From the NCBI RefSeq assembly GCF_018390645.1, contig NZ_JAHBGC010000046.1:62001-126000 (forward strand): a stretch of 64,000 bases of DNA, written 5' to 3'. This DNA is from Ancylobacter dichloromethanicus. GTDB taxonomy: Bacteria > Pseudomonadota > Alphaproteobacteria > Rhizobiales > Xanthobacteraceae. This document shows, one piece after another, positions 1-9,244 of the stretch. Below the pieces are notes generated by a model. The model was not told the origin of the DNA, made no database searches, and saw nothing but the letters and a program-made list of their open reading frames with translations. Positions within the stretch are counted from its first letter, which is position 1. Each line of letters begins with the position of its first letter. Position numbers and translations under genes: made by a program.

Positions 1-1361
1 ACGCGATGATCTGCACCGGACGCTCCGACTTTCCCAACCAGGTCAACAACGTCCTGTGCTTCCCCTTCATCTTCCGTGGCGCGCTCGATGCCGGCGCAAC
101 CACGATCAACGAGGAGATGAAGGTGGCGGCGGTCAACGCCATCGCCGAACTGGCGCGCGAGACGCCCTCCGACGTCGTCGCCCGTGCCTATGGCGGCGAG
201 ACGCCGGTGTTCGGCCCGGCCTCGCTCATTCCCTCGCCCTTCGACCCGCGGCTGATCCTGCGCATCGCCCCGGCGGTGGCCAAGGCGGCGATGGATTCGG
301 GTGTCGCGCAGCGGCCGATCGCCGATTTCGACGCCTATCAGGAGCAGCTTGACCGCTTCGTCTTCCGCTCCGGCCTGGTGATGAAGCCGATCTTCGCCCT
401 CGCCAAGCAGGCGCCCAAGCGGGTGATCTACGCCGAGGGCGAGGATGAGCGCATCCTGCGCGCGGCGCAGGTGGTGGTGGAGGAGGGGCTTGCCCGCCCG
501 ATCCTGATCGGCCGCCCCTCGGTGATCGAGACCCGGCTGCAGCGCTTCGGCCTTTCCATCCGCCCCGGCCGCGAGTTCGACCTTATCAATCCCGAGGACG
601 ACCCGCGCTATCGCGACTATGTGACGACCTATGTCGAGCGCACCGGCCGGCGCGGCGTGACGCCGGAGCTGGCCCGCACGCTGGTGCGCACCACGCCGAC
701 GGTGATCGCCGCGCTGGCGGTGGTGCGCGGCGATGCCGACACCATGCTGTGCGGCGTCGAGGGACGCTTCATCCGCCATCTGCGCCATATCCGCACCATT
801 ATCGGCCTGGCGCCGGGCGTGCGCGACGTGGCGGCGCTGTCGATGCTGCTGACCCAGAAGGGCGCGTTCTTCCTCTGCGACACCCAGATCCAGCCCGATC
901 CGTCCGCCGAGGATCTCGCCGAGATGGCGCAGCTCGCCGCCGCCCATGTGCGCCGCTTCGGCATCGAGCCGAAGGTGGCGCTGCTGTCGCACTCCGATTT
1001 CGGCAGCCGCGACGACGACAGCGCGCAGAAGATGCGCCGCACGCTCGACCTGATCCTGCAGCGTGCGCCTGATCTGATGGTCGACGGCGAGATGGAGGGC
1101 GACAGCGCGCTGGTGCCGGAAATGCGCGAGCGCGTGCTGCCGGGCTCGCGCCTGCAGGGTGTGGCCAACATCCTCGTCATGCCGAACCTCGACGCCGCCA
1201 ATATCGGCTACCAGATGGTCAAGGTGTTCGGCGACGCGCTTCCCGTCGGCCCGATCCTGCTCGGCCCGGCGCGGCCGGCGCATGTGCTCACCCCCTCGGT
1301 GACGGCGCGCGGCATCGTCAACATGACCGCCATCGCCGTGGTGGAGGCGCAGGACGCCTGA
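1..1361 (+). CDS. maeB: NADP-dependent malic enzyme, C-terminal part (5' end outside window)
   Basis: This is the C-terminal ~450 residues of a MaeB-type malic enzyme, which oxidatively decarboxylates malate to pyruvate with NADP. The visible part opens inside the NAD-binding/catalytic half: VNNVLCFPFIFRGALD and the following GATTINEEMK are family hallmarks. From about residue 110 it continues into the phosphotransacetylase-like domain (KRVIYAEGEDERILRAAQ), which in these fusions is regulatory rather than catalytic. Family members are about 750-770 residues, so roughly 300 are missing to the left. The frame is open from the window edge, and the first ATG at position 6 is internal. It stops at TGA 1359-1361. 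Confidence 0.95.
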   Translation, partial: AMICTGRSDFPNQVNNVLCFPFIFRGALDAGATTINEEMKVAAVNAIAELARETPSDVVARAYGGETPVFGPASLIPSPFDPRLILRIAPAVAKAAMDSGVAQRPIADFDAYQEQLDRFVFRSGLVMKPIFALAKQAPKRVIYAEGEDERILRAAQVVVEEGLARPILIGRPSVIETRLQRFGLSIRPGREFDLINPEDDPRYRDYVTTYVERTGRRGVTPELARTLVRTTPTVIAALAVVRGDADTMLCGVEGRFIRHLRHIRTIIGLAPGVRDVAALSMLLTQKGAFFLCDTQIQPDPSAEDLAEMAQLAAAHVRRFGIEPKVALLSHSDFGSRDDDSAQKMRRTLDLILQRAPDLMVDGEMEGDSALVPEMRERVLPGSRLQGVANILVMPNLDAANIGYQMVKVFGDALPVGPILLGPARPAHVLTPSVTARGIVNMTAIAVVEAQDA

Positions 1362-1546
1362 GGCTTCCGCGCCACCGGCCGGCCAGGACGACAAAGCGCG
1401 CGCTTCTGTTCTAGACTGGCCTCATGGTACCTGCGACATGGCGGGAAGGCGTGCCGGACATCCGGCCGCGCTCCGCGCCACATCGATGAACCGTGGCCTT
1501 GTGCGGGCGCCACTCGGCGCTTCCGCCTCAGTGGAGAGCTCCGATC

Positions 1547-1867
1547 ATGCGTGCCCACTCCTCGCTTGCGACGCTGGCGGCGGCCGGCGTCCTCCTCGCC
1601 CTTGCCGCCGTTCCGGCGCGGGCCAATGACACCGCGGCCGGCGCGATCATCGGTGGCGCGGCCGGCGCCATCATCGGCGGCGCCGCGTCCGGCACCGCCG
1701 GCGGGGCCGTGGCGGGCGCCGTGGTCGGCGGCACGGCCGGCGCGATCATCGGCAACCAGAGCGACAAGAAAAAGAAGAGGTCGTACTATTACTGGTCGGG
1801 CGGCAGGTGCCTCTACCGCTACCCGAACGGCCAGGTGGTCAAGGTCAGCAAGAGCTATTGCTACTAG
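1547..1867 (+). CDS. Exported glycine-zipper protein
   Basis: This 106-residue protein has a signal peptide (residues 1-27, hydrophobic core then ARA) followed by dense GxxxG repeats (about 28-70, e.g. GAIIGGAAGAIIGG). It ends in a short Tyr-rich tail with Lys clusters and two cysteines (KKKKRSYYYW, then GGRCLYRYPNG). Glycine-zipper segments usually pack as membrane helices, and such proteins are often envelope or outer-membrane associated. No specific function can be given. I chose ATG 1547 because a GGAGAG box lies 8-14 bases upstream and the signal peptide begins there; an in-frame ATG at 1493 would put 18 unrelated residues before the signal peptide. Confidence 0.75.
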   Translation: MRAHSSLATLAAAGVLLALAAVPARANDTAAGAIIGGAAGAIIGGAASGTAGGAVAGAVVGGTAGAIIGNQSDKKKKRSYYYWSGGRCLYRYPNGQVVKVSKSYCY

Positions 1868-1875
1868 CCGTTGTG

Positions 1876-1897
1876 GCCGGGCCGGCGCCGGCCCGGC
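1876..1897. terminator. Perfect 22-bp GC palindrome, possible terminator
   Basis: The two 11-base arms (GCCGGGCCGGC and its exact complement) abut with no spacer, 8 bases after the glycine-zipper stop codon. A T-rich run (TTATTTTTT, about 1920-1928) lies 20 bases further on rather than directly after the stem, so Rho-independent termination is plausible but not textbook. Confidence 0.4.
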
Positions 1898-2124
1898 GGG
1901 CCTTGCGGGCTGACGTTGGGTTATTTTTTCGCTGACGCGGGGCTTTACGCCGAAAATACGGCGGGTCCTGCCGTGGAAATGACACATTTCTGACCAAGCT
2001 GTCCGCAGCGCGAATGTGGCCGGGCGGGCTTCCTGCGGGAGGCACGGGCGGGCATAATTCGGCGCAATTCGGCGGGTCCCGCAGGGATGCGCCGGTGTCT
2101 CACTGGTCTCGAAGGTTATCTCTG

Positions 2125-2337
2125 ATGGCGGATACCGGCACGGTTAAGTGGTTCAATGAGCAGAAGGGCTATGGTTTCATCCAGCCCGACAATGGCGGCA
2201 AGGACGTGTTCGTCCACATCAGCGCAGTGCAGCGCTCGGGCCTGCAAAGCCTGCGCGACGGTGACAAGGTCTCCTTCGATCTGCAGACCGACCAGCGGTC
2301 GGGCAAGACCTCGGCTGTCGATCTTCGTCCGCTCTGA
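2125..2337 (+). CDS. Cold-shock domain protein (first of a tandem pair)
   Basis: This 70-residue CspA-family protein is a single five-stranded OB fold that binds single-stranded RNA/DNA. The RNP1 motif KGYGFIQP (about 14-21) and RNP2 motif DVFVHIS (about 28-34) are intact. ATG 2125 starts the canonical [12 protein letters not shown]-terminus; the frame extends further upstream but that part is not family-like. It is a close paralogue of the gene 285 bases downstream, suggesting tandem duplication. Symbols within this family are not assignable from sequence alone. Confidence 0.95.
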   Translation: MADTGTVKWFNEQKGYGFIQPDNGGKDVFVHISAVQRSGLQSLRDGDKVSFDLQTDQRSGKTSAVDLRPL

Positions 2338-2356
2338 CGCGGGCGTTTGACTTCGG

Positions 2357-2376
2357 ATCGGACGGTCTCGTCCGAT
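2357..2376 (+). terminator. Hairpin behind the first csp gene
   Basis: Eight-base arms ATCGGACG and CGTCCGAT flank a GTCT tetraloop, 20 bases after the stop codon of the first cold-shock gene. A modest TAGATTCAATA stretch follows instead of a T run, so this is either a weak terminator or a 3'-stabilising hairpin. Confidence 0.35.
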
Positions 2377-2621
2377 TAGATTCAATACAATGTCGTCGTT
2401 CCTATGGGGCGGCGACATTTCTGCTGTGGCGTCGCCGCTTCTACCGCCCGCGCCTCTTGCAAACACGGCCATTCGCGCTAGTCTCTCGGCCAGACTTTGG
2501 CTGGACTCTGGGCCGTTTCACCTCGTTGCGGGGTGCACGTTCAGCTCCTCTTCCAAATTCGACCCAGCGGCGGGGCGGCGTCCCTGCCGAATGTGCAACC
2601 TCGATACGTGAGACTATCCGA

Positions 2622-2837
2622 ATGTCTACCCAGACCGGCACCGTGAAGTGGTTCAACGATCAGAAGGGCTACGGCTTCATTCAGCCCGATGGCGCTGGCA
2701 AGGACGTGTTCGTCCACATCAGCGCGGTTCAGCGTTCGGGCCTGCAGGGCCTGCGTGACGGCGAGAAGGTGTCCTTCGAGCTGCAGACCGACCAGCGCTC
2801 CGGTAAGACCTCCGCGGTCAACCTGCGCGTCGGCTGA
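2622..2837 (+). CDS. Cold-shock domain protein (second of a tandem pair)
   Basis: This 71-residue CspA-family nucleic-acid chaperone has the same RNP1 (KGYGFIQP) and RNP2 (DVFVHIS) motifs as its neighbour. The two differ at only a handful of positions, including the shared sequence [12 protein letters not shown] 2622 begins [12 protein letters not shown], the usual family start. It has its own ~245-base upstream region and a strong terminator directly downstream, so it is probably an independent transcript. Long leaders are typical of cold-inducible csp mRNAs; whether this one acts as a thermosensor is inference. Confidence 0.95.
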   Translation: MSTQTGTVKWFNDQKGYGFIQPDGAGKDVFVHISAVQRSGLQGLRDGEKVSFELQTDQRSGKTSAVNLRVG

Positions 2838-2887
2838 TCGAGCCCTCCGGAGCCGGCGCCCGCCGCCGGCTTCTGCGTGAAGAATGG

Positions 2888-2925
2888 AAAGCCGCTGGCC
2901 CCGCCGGGCCGGCGGCTTTCTTTTT
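2888..2925 (+). terminator. Rho-independent terminator of the second csp gene
   Basis: The arms AAAGCCGC(T)GGCC (2888-2900) and GGCC(G)GCGGCTTT (2907-2919) make a 13-bp stem with one G-T pair and a CCGCCG loop. CTTTTT follows at 2920-2925. Confidence 0.85.
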
Positions 2926-2941
2926 GGGCGGGTGGGAAGGC

Positions 2942-3169
2942 TTTTCGCACCGCGAAGCTGCCGAAGCCGAGAAAGGTCCAGAGGCCGGGATGGCGCAGGA
3001 GCCGGCTCCACGCCGCCTCGCGCGTGAACGGCACGCCGCCGATGAACCGCACCACCGCCGGCTCCGCCCACATGGCGGCGTAGGCCTCGAAATCCTCGGC
3101 CCGGTGTGGGCGCAGGAGGAGGCGGGGCGTGGTGAGGGTGGGGGGCGGCGGCGCGGACCTGGCGAGGGT
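2942..3169 (-). pseudogene. N-terminal remnant of a GNAT acetyltransferase
   Basis: On the minus strand, directly after the stop codon of the GFA-fold gene and in the same frame, the sequence reads LTTPRLLLRPHRAEDFEAYA, then MWAEPAVVRFIGG, and on to TFLGFGSFAVR. This is the standard beginning of a RimJ/RimL-like GNAT N-acetyltransferase. The similarity stops abruptly near 2942, before the acetyl-CoA-binding half (about 110 residues missing), where it meets the csp terminator. No ATG precedes the conserved start; the only ATG (3071-3073) lies inside strand 1. I read it as a truncated fossil; an internally started peptide is possible but unlikely to be an enzyme. Confidence 0.7.
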
Positions 3170-3556
3170 TCAGCTCGCGCGCCCGTCATGGGCGATGGGC
3201 GCGAGGGCGGCGGGATCGACACCCGCCAGCGTGCGGACATTCACGGCCACGGTCGGTGTGCCGTTGGGGGCTGTGGCCCTGGCAAAGGTCTCCACACCGC
3301 AATCCGCGCAGAACATGTGGCTGATGAGGTGGCGGTTGAAGCGATACTCCCGCAACTTCGCCTCGCCCGCCTCCAGGACGAAATCGGTCTCAGGTGCGAA
3401 GGCGAGAATCAGTCCCTTGCTCGAGCAGATTGAGCAGTTGCAGGCGATAGTCCGCGTGAGGTCGAGACGGACCGAATAGTGCACGGCACCGCAATGACAG
3501 GCCCCGGAAAGACGCTGCGCGCCCATCCCGTTCGCGGCATTCTCGTCGTCGGACAT
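3170..3556 (-). CDS. GFA/CENP-V-fold zinc protein
   Basis: This 128-residue protein is of the glutathione-dependent formaldehyde-activating enzyme (GFA) superfamily. The zinc-binding cysteines are all visible: CHC at 20-22, CNCSIC at 39-44 and CADC at 83-86. Members of this fold act on S-hydroxymethylglutathione or related thiol adducts, but most are uncharacterised, so no substrate is claimed. ATG 3556 is preceded by a GGGAGCA ribosome site, itself preceded by a (GA)n tract. The frame reaches back to 3619, but that part is encoded by the repeat. The remnant of an acetyltransferase follows its stop codon. Confidence 0.85.
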   Translation of the reverse strand: MSDDENAANGMGAQRLSGACHCGAVHYSVRLDLTRTIACNCSICSSKGLILAFAPETDFVLEAGEAKLREYRFNRHLISHMFCADCGVETFARATAPNGTPTVAVNVRTLAGVDPAALAPIAHDGRAS

Positions 3557-3567
3557 GGATTGCTCCC

Positions 3568-3584
3568 GCTCTCTCTCTCTCTTT
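3568..3584. repeat. (CT)n microsatellite in the 5' leader of the GFA-fold gene
   Basis: CT dinucleotide units run from about 3568 to 3582. On the coding (minus) strand they read as GAGAGAG directly upstream of the ribosome site of the 3170-3556 gene. Such a purine tract can assist ribosome binding and can change length by slippage. Confidence 0.7.
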
Positions 3585-3620
3585 GATGCTGGATCTGGCG
3601 CCTGGCTGGGCACCGACACG

Positions 3621-3646
3621 AAAACGGCCGGGCGAGCCCGGCCGTT
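3621..3646 (-). terminator. Rho-independent terminator of nrdJ
   Basis: Ten-base arms (AACGGCCGGG at 3623-3632 and its complement at 3637-3646) flank a four-base loop. Read on the minus strand, the stem ends in TTTT. It lies 26 bases after the nrdJ stop codon. Confidence 0.8.
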
Positions 3647-3671
3647 CCACTGCTTCTGTCCGATTACCCGA

Positions 3672-6600
3672 TCACGAGCACCCCGTCGTCGAGCCGCAGG
3701 TCTCGCATTTCAGGCAGGTGCCGTTCCTCACCATGGTGAAGTTCTGGCACTCGGGGCAGGCTTCGCCCTCATAGCCCTTGGCGCGGGCGATGGCGCGGGC
3801 TTCGGCCTTGGTGGGGCCGCTCGCCGCCGGGGCGGGGGCGGACCAGGGGAGCGCCTCGGTGCTGCCCAGCGCCTGTTCTTCCTCGTCCATCGGCTCGGCC
3901 TTGAGCGCGGTGGCGCCCTGGATGCCGCCGCGCAGCGCGGTGACATTGGAGGCCGCCGCGCCGGTGGGCGCGGTGGGGGTGCCGGCGGGCACCACCATCA
4001 GGCTCACATTCTTCCCGCGCATCAGCCCCTTGGAGACCATGCGCGAGGCGGCGGAGGTCGGCGAGGCCTTGCCCTCGTCCACGCCCTTGCCCAGCGCGTC
4101 GAAATGCGACTCGCCCGGCTCGACATGGCCAAGCTCGTGGCGGCCGAGATAGGACACGGCGAGCTCGCGGAAGATGTAGTCGAGGATCGAGGTGGCGTAT
4201 TTGATCACCTCATTGCCCTGCACCGGGCCCGCCGGCTCGAAGCGGGTGAAGGTGAAGGCGTCGACATATTCCTCCAGCGGCACGCCATATTGCAGGCCCA
4301 GCGACACCGAGATGGCGAAGTTGTTGATGAAGGAGCGCAACGCCGCGCCTTCCTTGTGCATGTCGATGAAGATCTCGCCGAGCCGGCCATCATCATATTC
4401 GCCGGTGCGCAGATACACCTTGTGGCCGCCGACCACCGCCTTCTGGGTGTAGCCCTTGCGGCGGTCCGGCATCTTCTCGCGGTCGCGCATGGCGACCACG
4501 CGCTCGACGATCTTCTCCACCACCTTCTCGGTGATCTGGGTGGCGCGGGCGGCGGCGGGCTTCTCCAGCAGCGCCTCGACCGCGTCCTCCTCGTCGTCCT
4601 CGTCGGCGATCAGCTGCGAGTTGAGCGGCTGCGACAGCTTGGAGCCGTCGCGGTAGAGCGCGTTGGCCTTCAGCGCCAGACGCCAGGAGAGCAGATAGGC
4701 CTCCTTGCAGTCCTCGACCGTCGCCTCGTTCGGCATGTTGATGGTCTTGGAGATCGCGCCCGAGAGGAAGGGCTGCGCCGCCGCCATCATCAGGATGTGG
4801 CTGGTGACCGAGAGGTAGCGCTTGCCGATGCGCCCGCACGGATTGGCGCAGTCGAACACCGGATAGTGCTCGGGCTTGAGGAAGGGGGCGCCTTCCAGCG
4901 TCATGGCGCCGCAGACATGAATGTTGGCGGCCTCGATGTCCTTCCGGGAGAAGCCGAGGAAGGGCAGCAGCTCGAAGGCCGGATCGGCCAGCTTGTCGGC
5001 GGGAACGCCGAGCCTGGCCAGCGCGTCGTCGCCCAGCGTCCAGCGATTGAACACGAACTTGATGTCGAACGCCGCCTTCACGCTGCCGTCGATCTTCGCC
5101 AGCATGGCGTCGTCGAAGCCCTTGGCGCGCAGGGTCGAATGGTTGATCGCCGGCGCCTGGGTGATCGAGCCGTGGCCGACCGCATAGGCCTCGATCTCGG
5201 CGAGCTGGCTCTCGGAATAGCCGAGCGTGCGCAGCGCCTCCGGCACGGCGCGGTTGATGATCTTGAAATAGCCGCCGCCGGCCAGCTTCTTGAACTTCAC
5301 CAGCGCGAAATCGGGCTCGATGCCGGTGGTGTCGCAGTCCATCACCAGGCCGATCGTGCCGGTGGGCGCGAGCAGCGTGGTCTGGGCGTTGCGGTAGCCG
5401 TGCTCTTCGCCCAGCGTCAGGGCGAGATCCCAGGTCGCCCGGGCGCGCTCGACGAGAAGCGGCTCGGGCACCTTGGCGTGGTCGAGCGGAACCGGGTTGG
5501 TATTCAGCCCCTCATAGCCGCCGCGCTCGCCATAGGCGGCACGCCGGTGGTTGCGCATCACCCGCAGCATGTGGGCGGCGTTGGGCTTGTATTCCGGGAA
5601 CGGGCCCAGCTCCTTGGCCATCTCGGCCGAGGTGGCGTAGGCGACGCCGGTCATGATGGCGGTGAGGGCGCCGCAATAGGCGCGGCCTTCCTCGGAATCA
5701 TAGGGAATGCCGGAGGTCATCAGCAGGCCGCCGATATTGGCGTAGCCGAGGCCGAGCGTGCGGTAGTCATAGGAGAGCTTGGCGATCTCCTTGGACGGGA
5801 ACTGCGCCATCAGGATCGAGATTTCGAGCACGACGGTCCACAGCCGGCAGGCATGCTCGTAGCTCTCGACGTCGAACGTGCCGTCGCCGTTGCGGAACTG
5901 CAGCAGGTTCAGCGAGGCGAGGTTGCACGCCGTGTCGTCGAGGAACATGTATTCGGAGCACGGGTTGGAGGCGCGGATCGGGCCGCCGGCCGGGCTCGTG
6001 TGCCAGTCATTGATGGTGGTGTGGAACTGGATGCCGGGATCGGCGCAGGCCCAGGCGGCGTGGCCGATCTTCTCCCACAGGTCGCGCGCCTTGAGGCTCT
6101 TGGTCACCTTGCCTGTGATGCGCGAGGTCAGGTTCCAGTCGGCGTCGGCCTCGACCGCGGTGAGGAAGGCGTCGTCGACGCGCACCGAATTGTTCGAGTT
6201 CTGGCCGGAGACGGTCAGATACGCTTCCGAATCCCAATCGGTGTCGTAGATCGGGAAGTCGATGTCGGTGTAGCCCTGCTTGGCGAACTGGATGACGCGG
6301 CGGATGTAGTTCTCCGGCACCTGCGCCTTCTTGGCGGCGCGGATCTCGCGCTTGAGCGCCGGATTCAGCGCCGGATCGTAGCAGTCGTCACCCTCGCCCT
6401 CGCAGTTCACGCAGGCCTTCATCACGGCCTTCATGTGCCTGGCGACGGTCTTGGAGCCGGTGACCAGGGCGGCGACCTTCTGCTCCTCCTTCACCTTCCA
6501 GTCGACATAGGTCTCGATGTCGGGATGGTCGACATCGACCACCACCATCTTGGCGGCGCGCCGCGTGGTGCCGCCCGACTTGATGGCGCCCGCGGCGCGG

Positions 6601-7385
6601 TCGCCGATCTTCAGGAAGGACATGAGGCCGGAGGAACGGCCGCCGCCGGAGAGCTTCTCGCCTTCGCCGCGCAGCGCCGAGAAGTTGGAGCCGGTGCCCG
6701 AGCCGTATTTGAACAGGCGCGCCTCGCGCACCCACAGATCCATGATGCCGCCCTCGTTCACCAGGTCGTCGCCCACCGACTGGATGAAGCAGGCATGCGG
6801 CTGCGGGTGCTCATAGGACGACTTGGAGCGGGTCAGCTTGCCGGTGACGTAGTCGACATAGAAATGGCCCTGGCTGGGGCCATCGATACCATAGGCCCAG
6901 TGCAGGCCGGTGTTGAACCATTGCGGCGAGTTCGGTGCCGCCATCTGCATCGCCAGCATGTAGCGGTGCTCGTCGAAGAAGGCCTGCGCGTCCTCCTCGG
7001 AATCGAAATAGCCGCCTTTCCAGCCCCAATAGGTCCAGGTGCCGGCCAGCCGGTCGAAGACCTGACGGGAATCGGTCTCGCCGATGAAGCGTTCCTTCTC
7101 GGGAAGCGCGCCAAGCGCCCTCTCGTCGGCCGCGCCGCGCCAGAGGAAGGAGGGGACGGTCTCCTCCTCGACCTTCTTCAGCCGCGCGGGCACGCCCGCC
7201 TTGCGGAAGTACTTCTGGGCGATGATGTCGGTGGCGACCTGCGAGAAATGGTCGGGCACGTCGATGGCTTCGAGGCGGAAAACCACCGACCCGTCGGGAT
7301 TGCGAATCTCGCTCGTCGCCTTGCGGAACGCGATGTCCGCATAGGGTGAACGGCCGGCCTGCGTGTAACGGCGCTGGATGCGCAT
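3672..7385 (-). CDS. nrdJ: Adenosylcobalamin-dependent (class II) ribonucleotide reductase
   Basis: This 1237-residue single-chain class II reductase converts ribonucleotides to deoxyribonucleotides using adenosylcobalamin, independently of oxygen. The N-terminus [20 protein letters not shown] is the standard start of the long alphaproteobacterial NrdJ. The radical-site region [21 protein letters not shown] and the allosteric/catalytic barrel are intact. The C-terminus ends in a cysteine-rich module ([10 protein letters not shown], then CLKCETCG) that reduces the active site. ATG 7385 is chosen over an upstream in-frame ATG (7607) because the extra 74 residues are arginine-rich and unlike the family. 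It is monocistronic with its own terminator, and its long leader is described separately. Confidence 0.97.
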   Translation of the reverse strand: MRIQRRYTQAGRSPYADIAFRKATSEIRNPDGSVVFRLEAIDVPDHFSQVATDIIAQKYFRKAGVPARLKKVEEETVPSFLWRGAADERALGALPEKERFIGETDSRQVFDRLAGTWTYWGWKGGYFDSEEDAQAFFDEHRYMLAMQMAAPNSPQWFNTGLHWAYGIDGPSQGHFYVDYVTGKLTRSKSSYEHPQPHACFIQSVGDDLVNEGGIMDLWVREARLFKYGSGTGSNFSALRGEGEKLSGGGRSSGLMSFLKIGDRAAGAIKSGGTTRRAAKMVVVDVDHPDIETYVDWKVKEEQKVAALVTGSKTVARHMKAVMKACVNCEGEGDDCYDPALNPALKREIRAAKKAQVPENYIRRVIQFAKQGYTDIDFPIYDTDWDSEAYLTVSGQNSNNSVRVDDAFLTAVEADADWNLTSRITGKVTKSLKARDLWEKIGHAAWACADPGIQFHTTINDWHTSPAGGPIRASNPCSEYMFLDDTACNLASLNLLQFRNGDGTFDVESYEHACRLWTVVLEISILMAQFPSKEIAKLSYDYRTLGLGYANIGGLLMTSGIPYDSEEGRAYCGALTAIMTGVAYATSAEMAKELGPFPEYKPNAAHMLRVMRNHRRAAYGERGGYEGLNTNPVPLDHAKVPEPLLVERARATWDLALTLGEEHGYRNAQTTLLAPTGTIGLVMDCDTTGIEPDFALVKFKKLAGGGYFKIINRAVPEALRTLGYSESQLAEIEAYAVGHGSITQAPAINHSTLRAKGFDDAMLAKIDGSVKAAFDIKFVFNRWTLGDDALARLGVPADKLADPAFELLPFLGFSRKDIEAANIHVCGAMTLEGAPFLKPEHYPVFDCANPCGRIGKRYLSVTSHILMMAAAQPFLSGAISKTINMPNEATVEDCKEAYLLSWRLALKANALYRDGSKLSQPLNSQLIADEDDEEDAVEALLEKPAAARATQITEKVVEKIVERVVAMRDREKMPDRRKGYTQKAVVGGHKVYLRTGEYDDGRLGEIFIDMHKEGAALRSFINNFAISVSLGLQYGVPLEEYVDAFTFTRFEPAGPVQGNEVIKYATSILDYIFRELAVSYLGRHELGHVEPGESHFDALGKGVDEGKASPTSAASRMVSKGLMRGKNVSLMVVPAGTPTAPTGAAASNVTALRGGIQGATALKAEPMDEEEQALGSTEALPWSAPAPAASGPTKAEARAIARAKGYEGEACPECQNFTMVRNGTCLKCETCGSTTGCS

Positions 7386-7690
7386 TCTCTTCGTCCCCGG
7401 TTCGTGGCAGGCCCGTCCTCCGGCCCGCGCAGCGATAGTCAAAGCCTCGGACCTGCGTCCGCATACCTGTCGTCCCGAAATCCGAACGACCGCGCGGCCG
7501 TCCCGTTCCGGTGTGTTCTTGGCACACACGTGGCACGCACAAACGCCTCGCCGGAACCAACTACCGGCGACGGAGTCCGCTTCAATCTGGATGGTGCCGG
7601 CCGGCAAAACCTACGCTGCGACCGACGGCGCCAAACTGGCCGACTCCCTCTTACGCGTCAACCTTACGTCACAAACTCTAGTGTGGAGTA
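7386..7690 (-). promoter_or_regulatory. Long nrdJ leader with B12-box-like and NrdR-box-like elements
   Basis: About 300 non-coding bases precede nrdJ. Reading the minus strand, GGAGGACGGGCCTGCCA ends about 25 bases before the start codon and resembles the 3' B12 box of cobalamin riboswitches (consensus near GGAGACCNGCCTGCC). Upstream lies GTGCCACGTG, which loosely recalls the conserved GCCACTG, and a GTGTG/CACAC hairpin at 7511-7529. At 7671-7686 the strand reads CCACACTAGAGTTTGT, a half-conserved NrdR-type palindrome. Conserved RNA motifs upstream of nrdJ have been described in bacteria. The match here is partial and by eye. Confidence 0.35.
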
Positions 7691-7963
7691 TGTGAAAAAT
7701 CTCTAAATGTAGATGGTGCCGCAACGGGTCGGCTGCCAGAGCCCAAGCCCCAATCGAGCCGGGATTCGGGCCCTGAGTCCAGCACGAATGCGTGCCCTGC
7801 GCCGGCGCGGTGAACAGTGGGGATGACGGGCACGGCCGCTGCTTGCCGTTTCGCAATCCCACGGTGGCAGAGGAGGCCGTGCTATCTGACGCACCGGCAT
7901 CTGGACAGGGAAGGTCGCTGCCTTCAAATGGCGTGCTTCCGCAGATCCAGCCCCGGCAACGAC
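7691..7963. other. Intergenic region between nrdJ leader and MFS gene
   Basis: About 270 bases between divergent genes hold no recognisable coding sequence or RNA. They probably contain the promoters of nrdJ (minus) and the MFS transporter (plus), but I could not pick convincing -35/-10 pairs. Confidence 0.4.
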
Positions 7964-9154
7964 ATGACACCCCCGACCGAGGCGGCACCCGCCGCCGGCG
8001 CCCCGACCTTTTTTCTCCTCGCCCTCGCGGCGGGGCTGGGGGCAGCGAACCTTTATTACGCCCAGCCGCTGATCGCGCTCATCGCCGACGATATCGGGCT
8101 CGACGAGACGCTCGCCAGCCTCGTGGTGACGGTGGGGCAGGTCGGCTACATATTGGGGTTGCTGCTGCTGGTGCCGCTGGGCGATATCGTCGAGAACCGG
8201 CGTCTTATCGGGGCGATCCTCCTTTGTGCCACGGCGGGGCTGGGCCTCGCCTTCGTCTCCACCTCCCCGGCGCTGTTCCTGCTCGCCGCGCTGGTTTTCG
8301 GCGTCGGTTCGGTGGTGGCGCAGGTCGCGGTGCCCTTCGCCGCCCATCTCGCCCGGCCCGAGGAGCGCGGGCGCAAGGTCGGCAGCGTGGTGAGCGGGCT
8401 GATGACCGGCATCCTGCTGGCCCGGCCGGCGTCGTCCATGCTGGCGCACTGGTTCGGCTGGCGCGCGGTGTTCCTCATCGCCGCGCTGGCGATGCTGGCG
8501 CTGGCGGTGGGGCTGCGGCTCGCGCTGCCGCAACGCCAGCCCGGCGGGCGCACCAGCTACCGCCAGCTGGTGGGCTCGCTGGGGCCGCTGATGCGTTCCC
8601 AGCCGGTGCTGCGCCGGCGTGCGGCGTATCAGGCAGGGATGTTCGGCGCCTTCACCCTGTTCTGGACCGCGGTGCCGCTGCAACTCGCGGCGCCGGAGTT
8701 CGGCTTCGGCCAGCAGGGGATCGCGATTTTCGCGCTGGCCGGCGCGGCCAGCGTCGTCATCTCGCCGCTCGCCGGCCGGCTGGCCGACCGCGGCTTCTCC
8801 CGCGCGGCGACGGGGGCGGCGCTGCTGCTGGCGGTCGCCGGCTTTCTGTTGACCGAACTCGGCGCGGCGACCTCCTCCGTGGTCGTGCTGGCGATCGGCG
8901 CCATCGTGCTCGACTGCGCGGTTACGGCCAATCTGGTCTTCGGCCAGCGCTCCATCTTCATGCTCGCGCCGGAGATCCGCTCGCGGCTCAACGCGCTCTA
9001 CATCGCCACCTTCTTCTTCGGCGGCGCGCTGGGCTCGGCTCTGGCCAGCCCGCTCTATGCGTCCGGCGGCTGGAGCGCGGTGACAATCGCCGGCAGCGCC
9101 ATCATCGTGCTGGCGCTGGCCTATTACGCGACGGAGTTTCGCGAGCGTGCCTAA
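7964..9154 (+). CDS. Major facilitator superfamily (DHA1-like) efflux transporter
   Basis: This 396-residue polytopic inner-membrane protein has about 12 predicted hydrophobic helices. The first helix region, LGAANLYYAQPLIALIADDIG, is typical of the DHA1 drug:proton antiporter branch. The loop 2-3 region (LVPLGDIVENRRLI) corresponds to motif A, and HLARPEERGRKVGSV is the conserved cytoplasmic loop. The substrate is unknown; proton-driven export of small molecules is the family role. ATG 7964 gives an N-terminus of 17-18 polar residues before helix 1. Upstream in-frame starts add a basic, non-family segment. No strong Shine-Dalgarno sequence is visible. Confidence 0.85.
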   Translation: MTPPTEAAPAAGAPTFFLLALAAGLGAANLYYAQPLIALIADDIGLDETLASLVVTVGQVGYILGLLLLVPLGDIVENRRLIGAILLCATAGLGLAFVSTSPALFLLAALVFGVGSVVAQVAVPFAAHLARPEERGRKVGSVVSGLMTGILLARPASSMLAHWFGWRAVFLIAALAMLALAVGLRLALPQRQPGGRTSYRQLVGSLGPLMRSQPVLRRRAAYQAGMFGAFTLFWTAVPLQLAAPEFGFGQQGIAIFALAGAASVVISPLAGRLADRGFSRAATGAALLLAVAGFLLTELGAATSSVVVLAIGAIVLDCAVTANLVFGQRSIFMLAPEIRSRLNALYIATFFFGGALGSALASPLYASGGWSAVTIAGSAIIVLALAYYATEFRERA

Positions 9155-9244
9155 GCGCCGCGCGGGCGCTCGCGCGGCTGGACACCGGGCGGTGCGGATG
9201 GCATGTTCCGCCCGAGCCTCAAAGCCGGCGCAGGGACCTATTCC

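Noticed and set aside
2390-2611. 73-codon frame in the leader of the second csp gene
   Set aside because: No ribosome site or family resemblance; best explained as untranslated leader.
3555-7349. Very long open frame (about 1260 codons) antisense to nrdJ
   Set aside because: It mirrors the nrdJ codon pattern in high-GC DNA; the translation is Gly/Ala/Arg/His-rich without family motifs, whereas the minus strand encodes a complete class II reductase.
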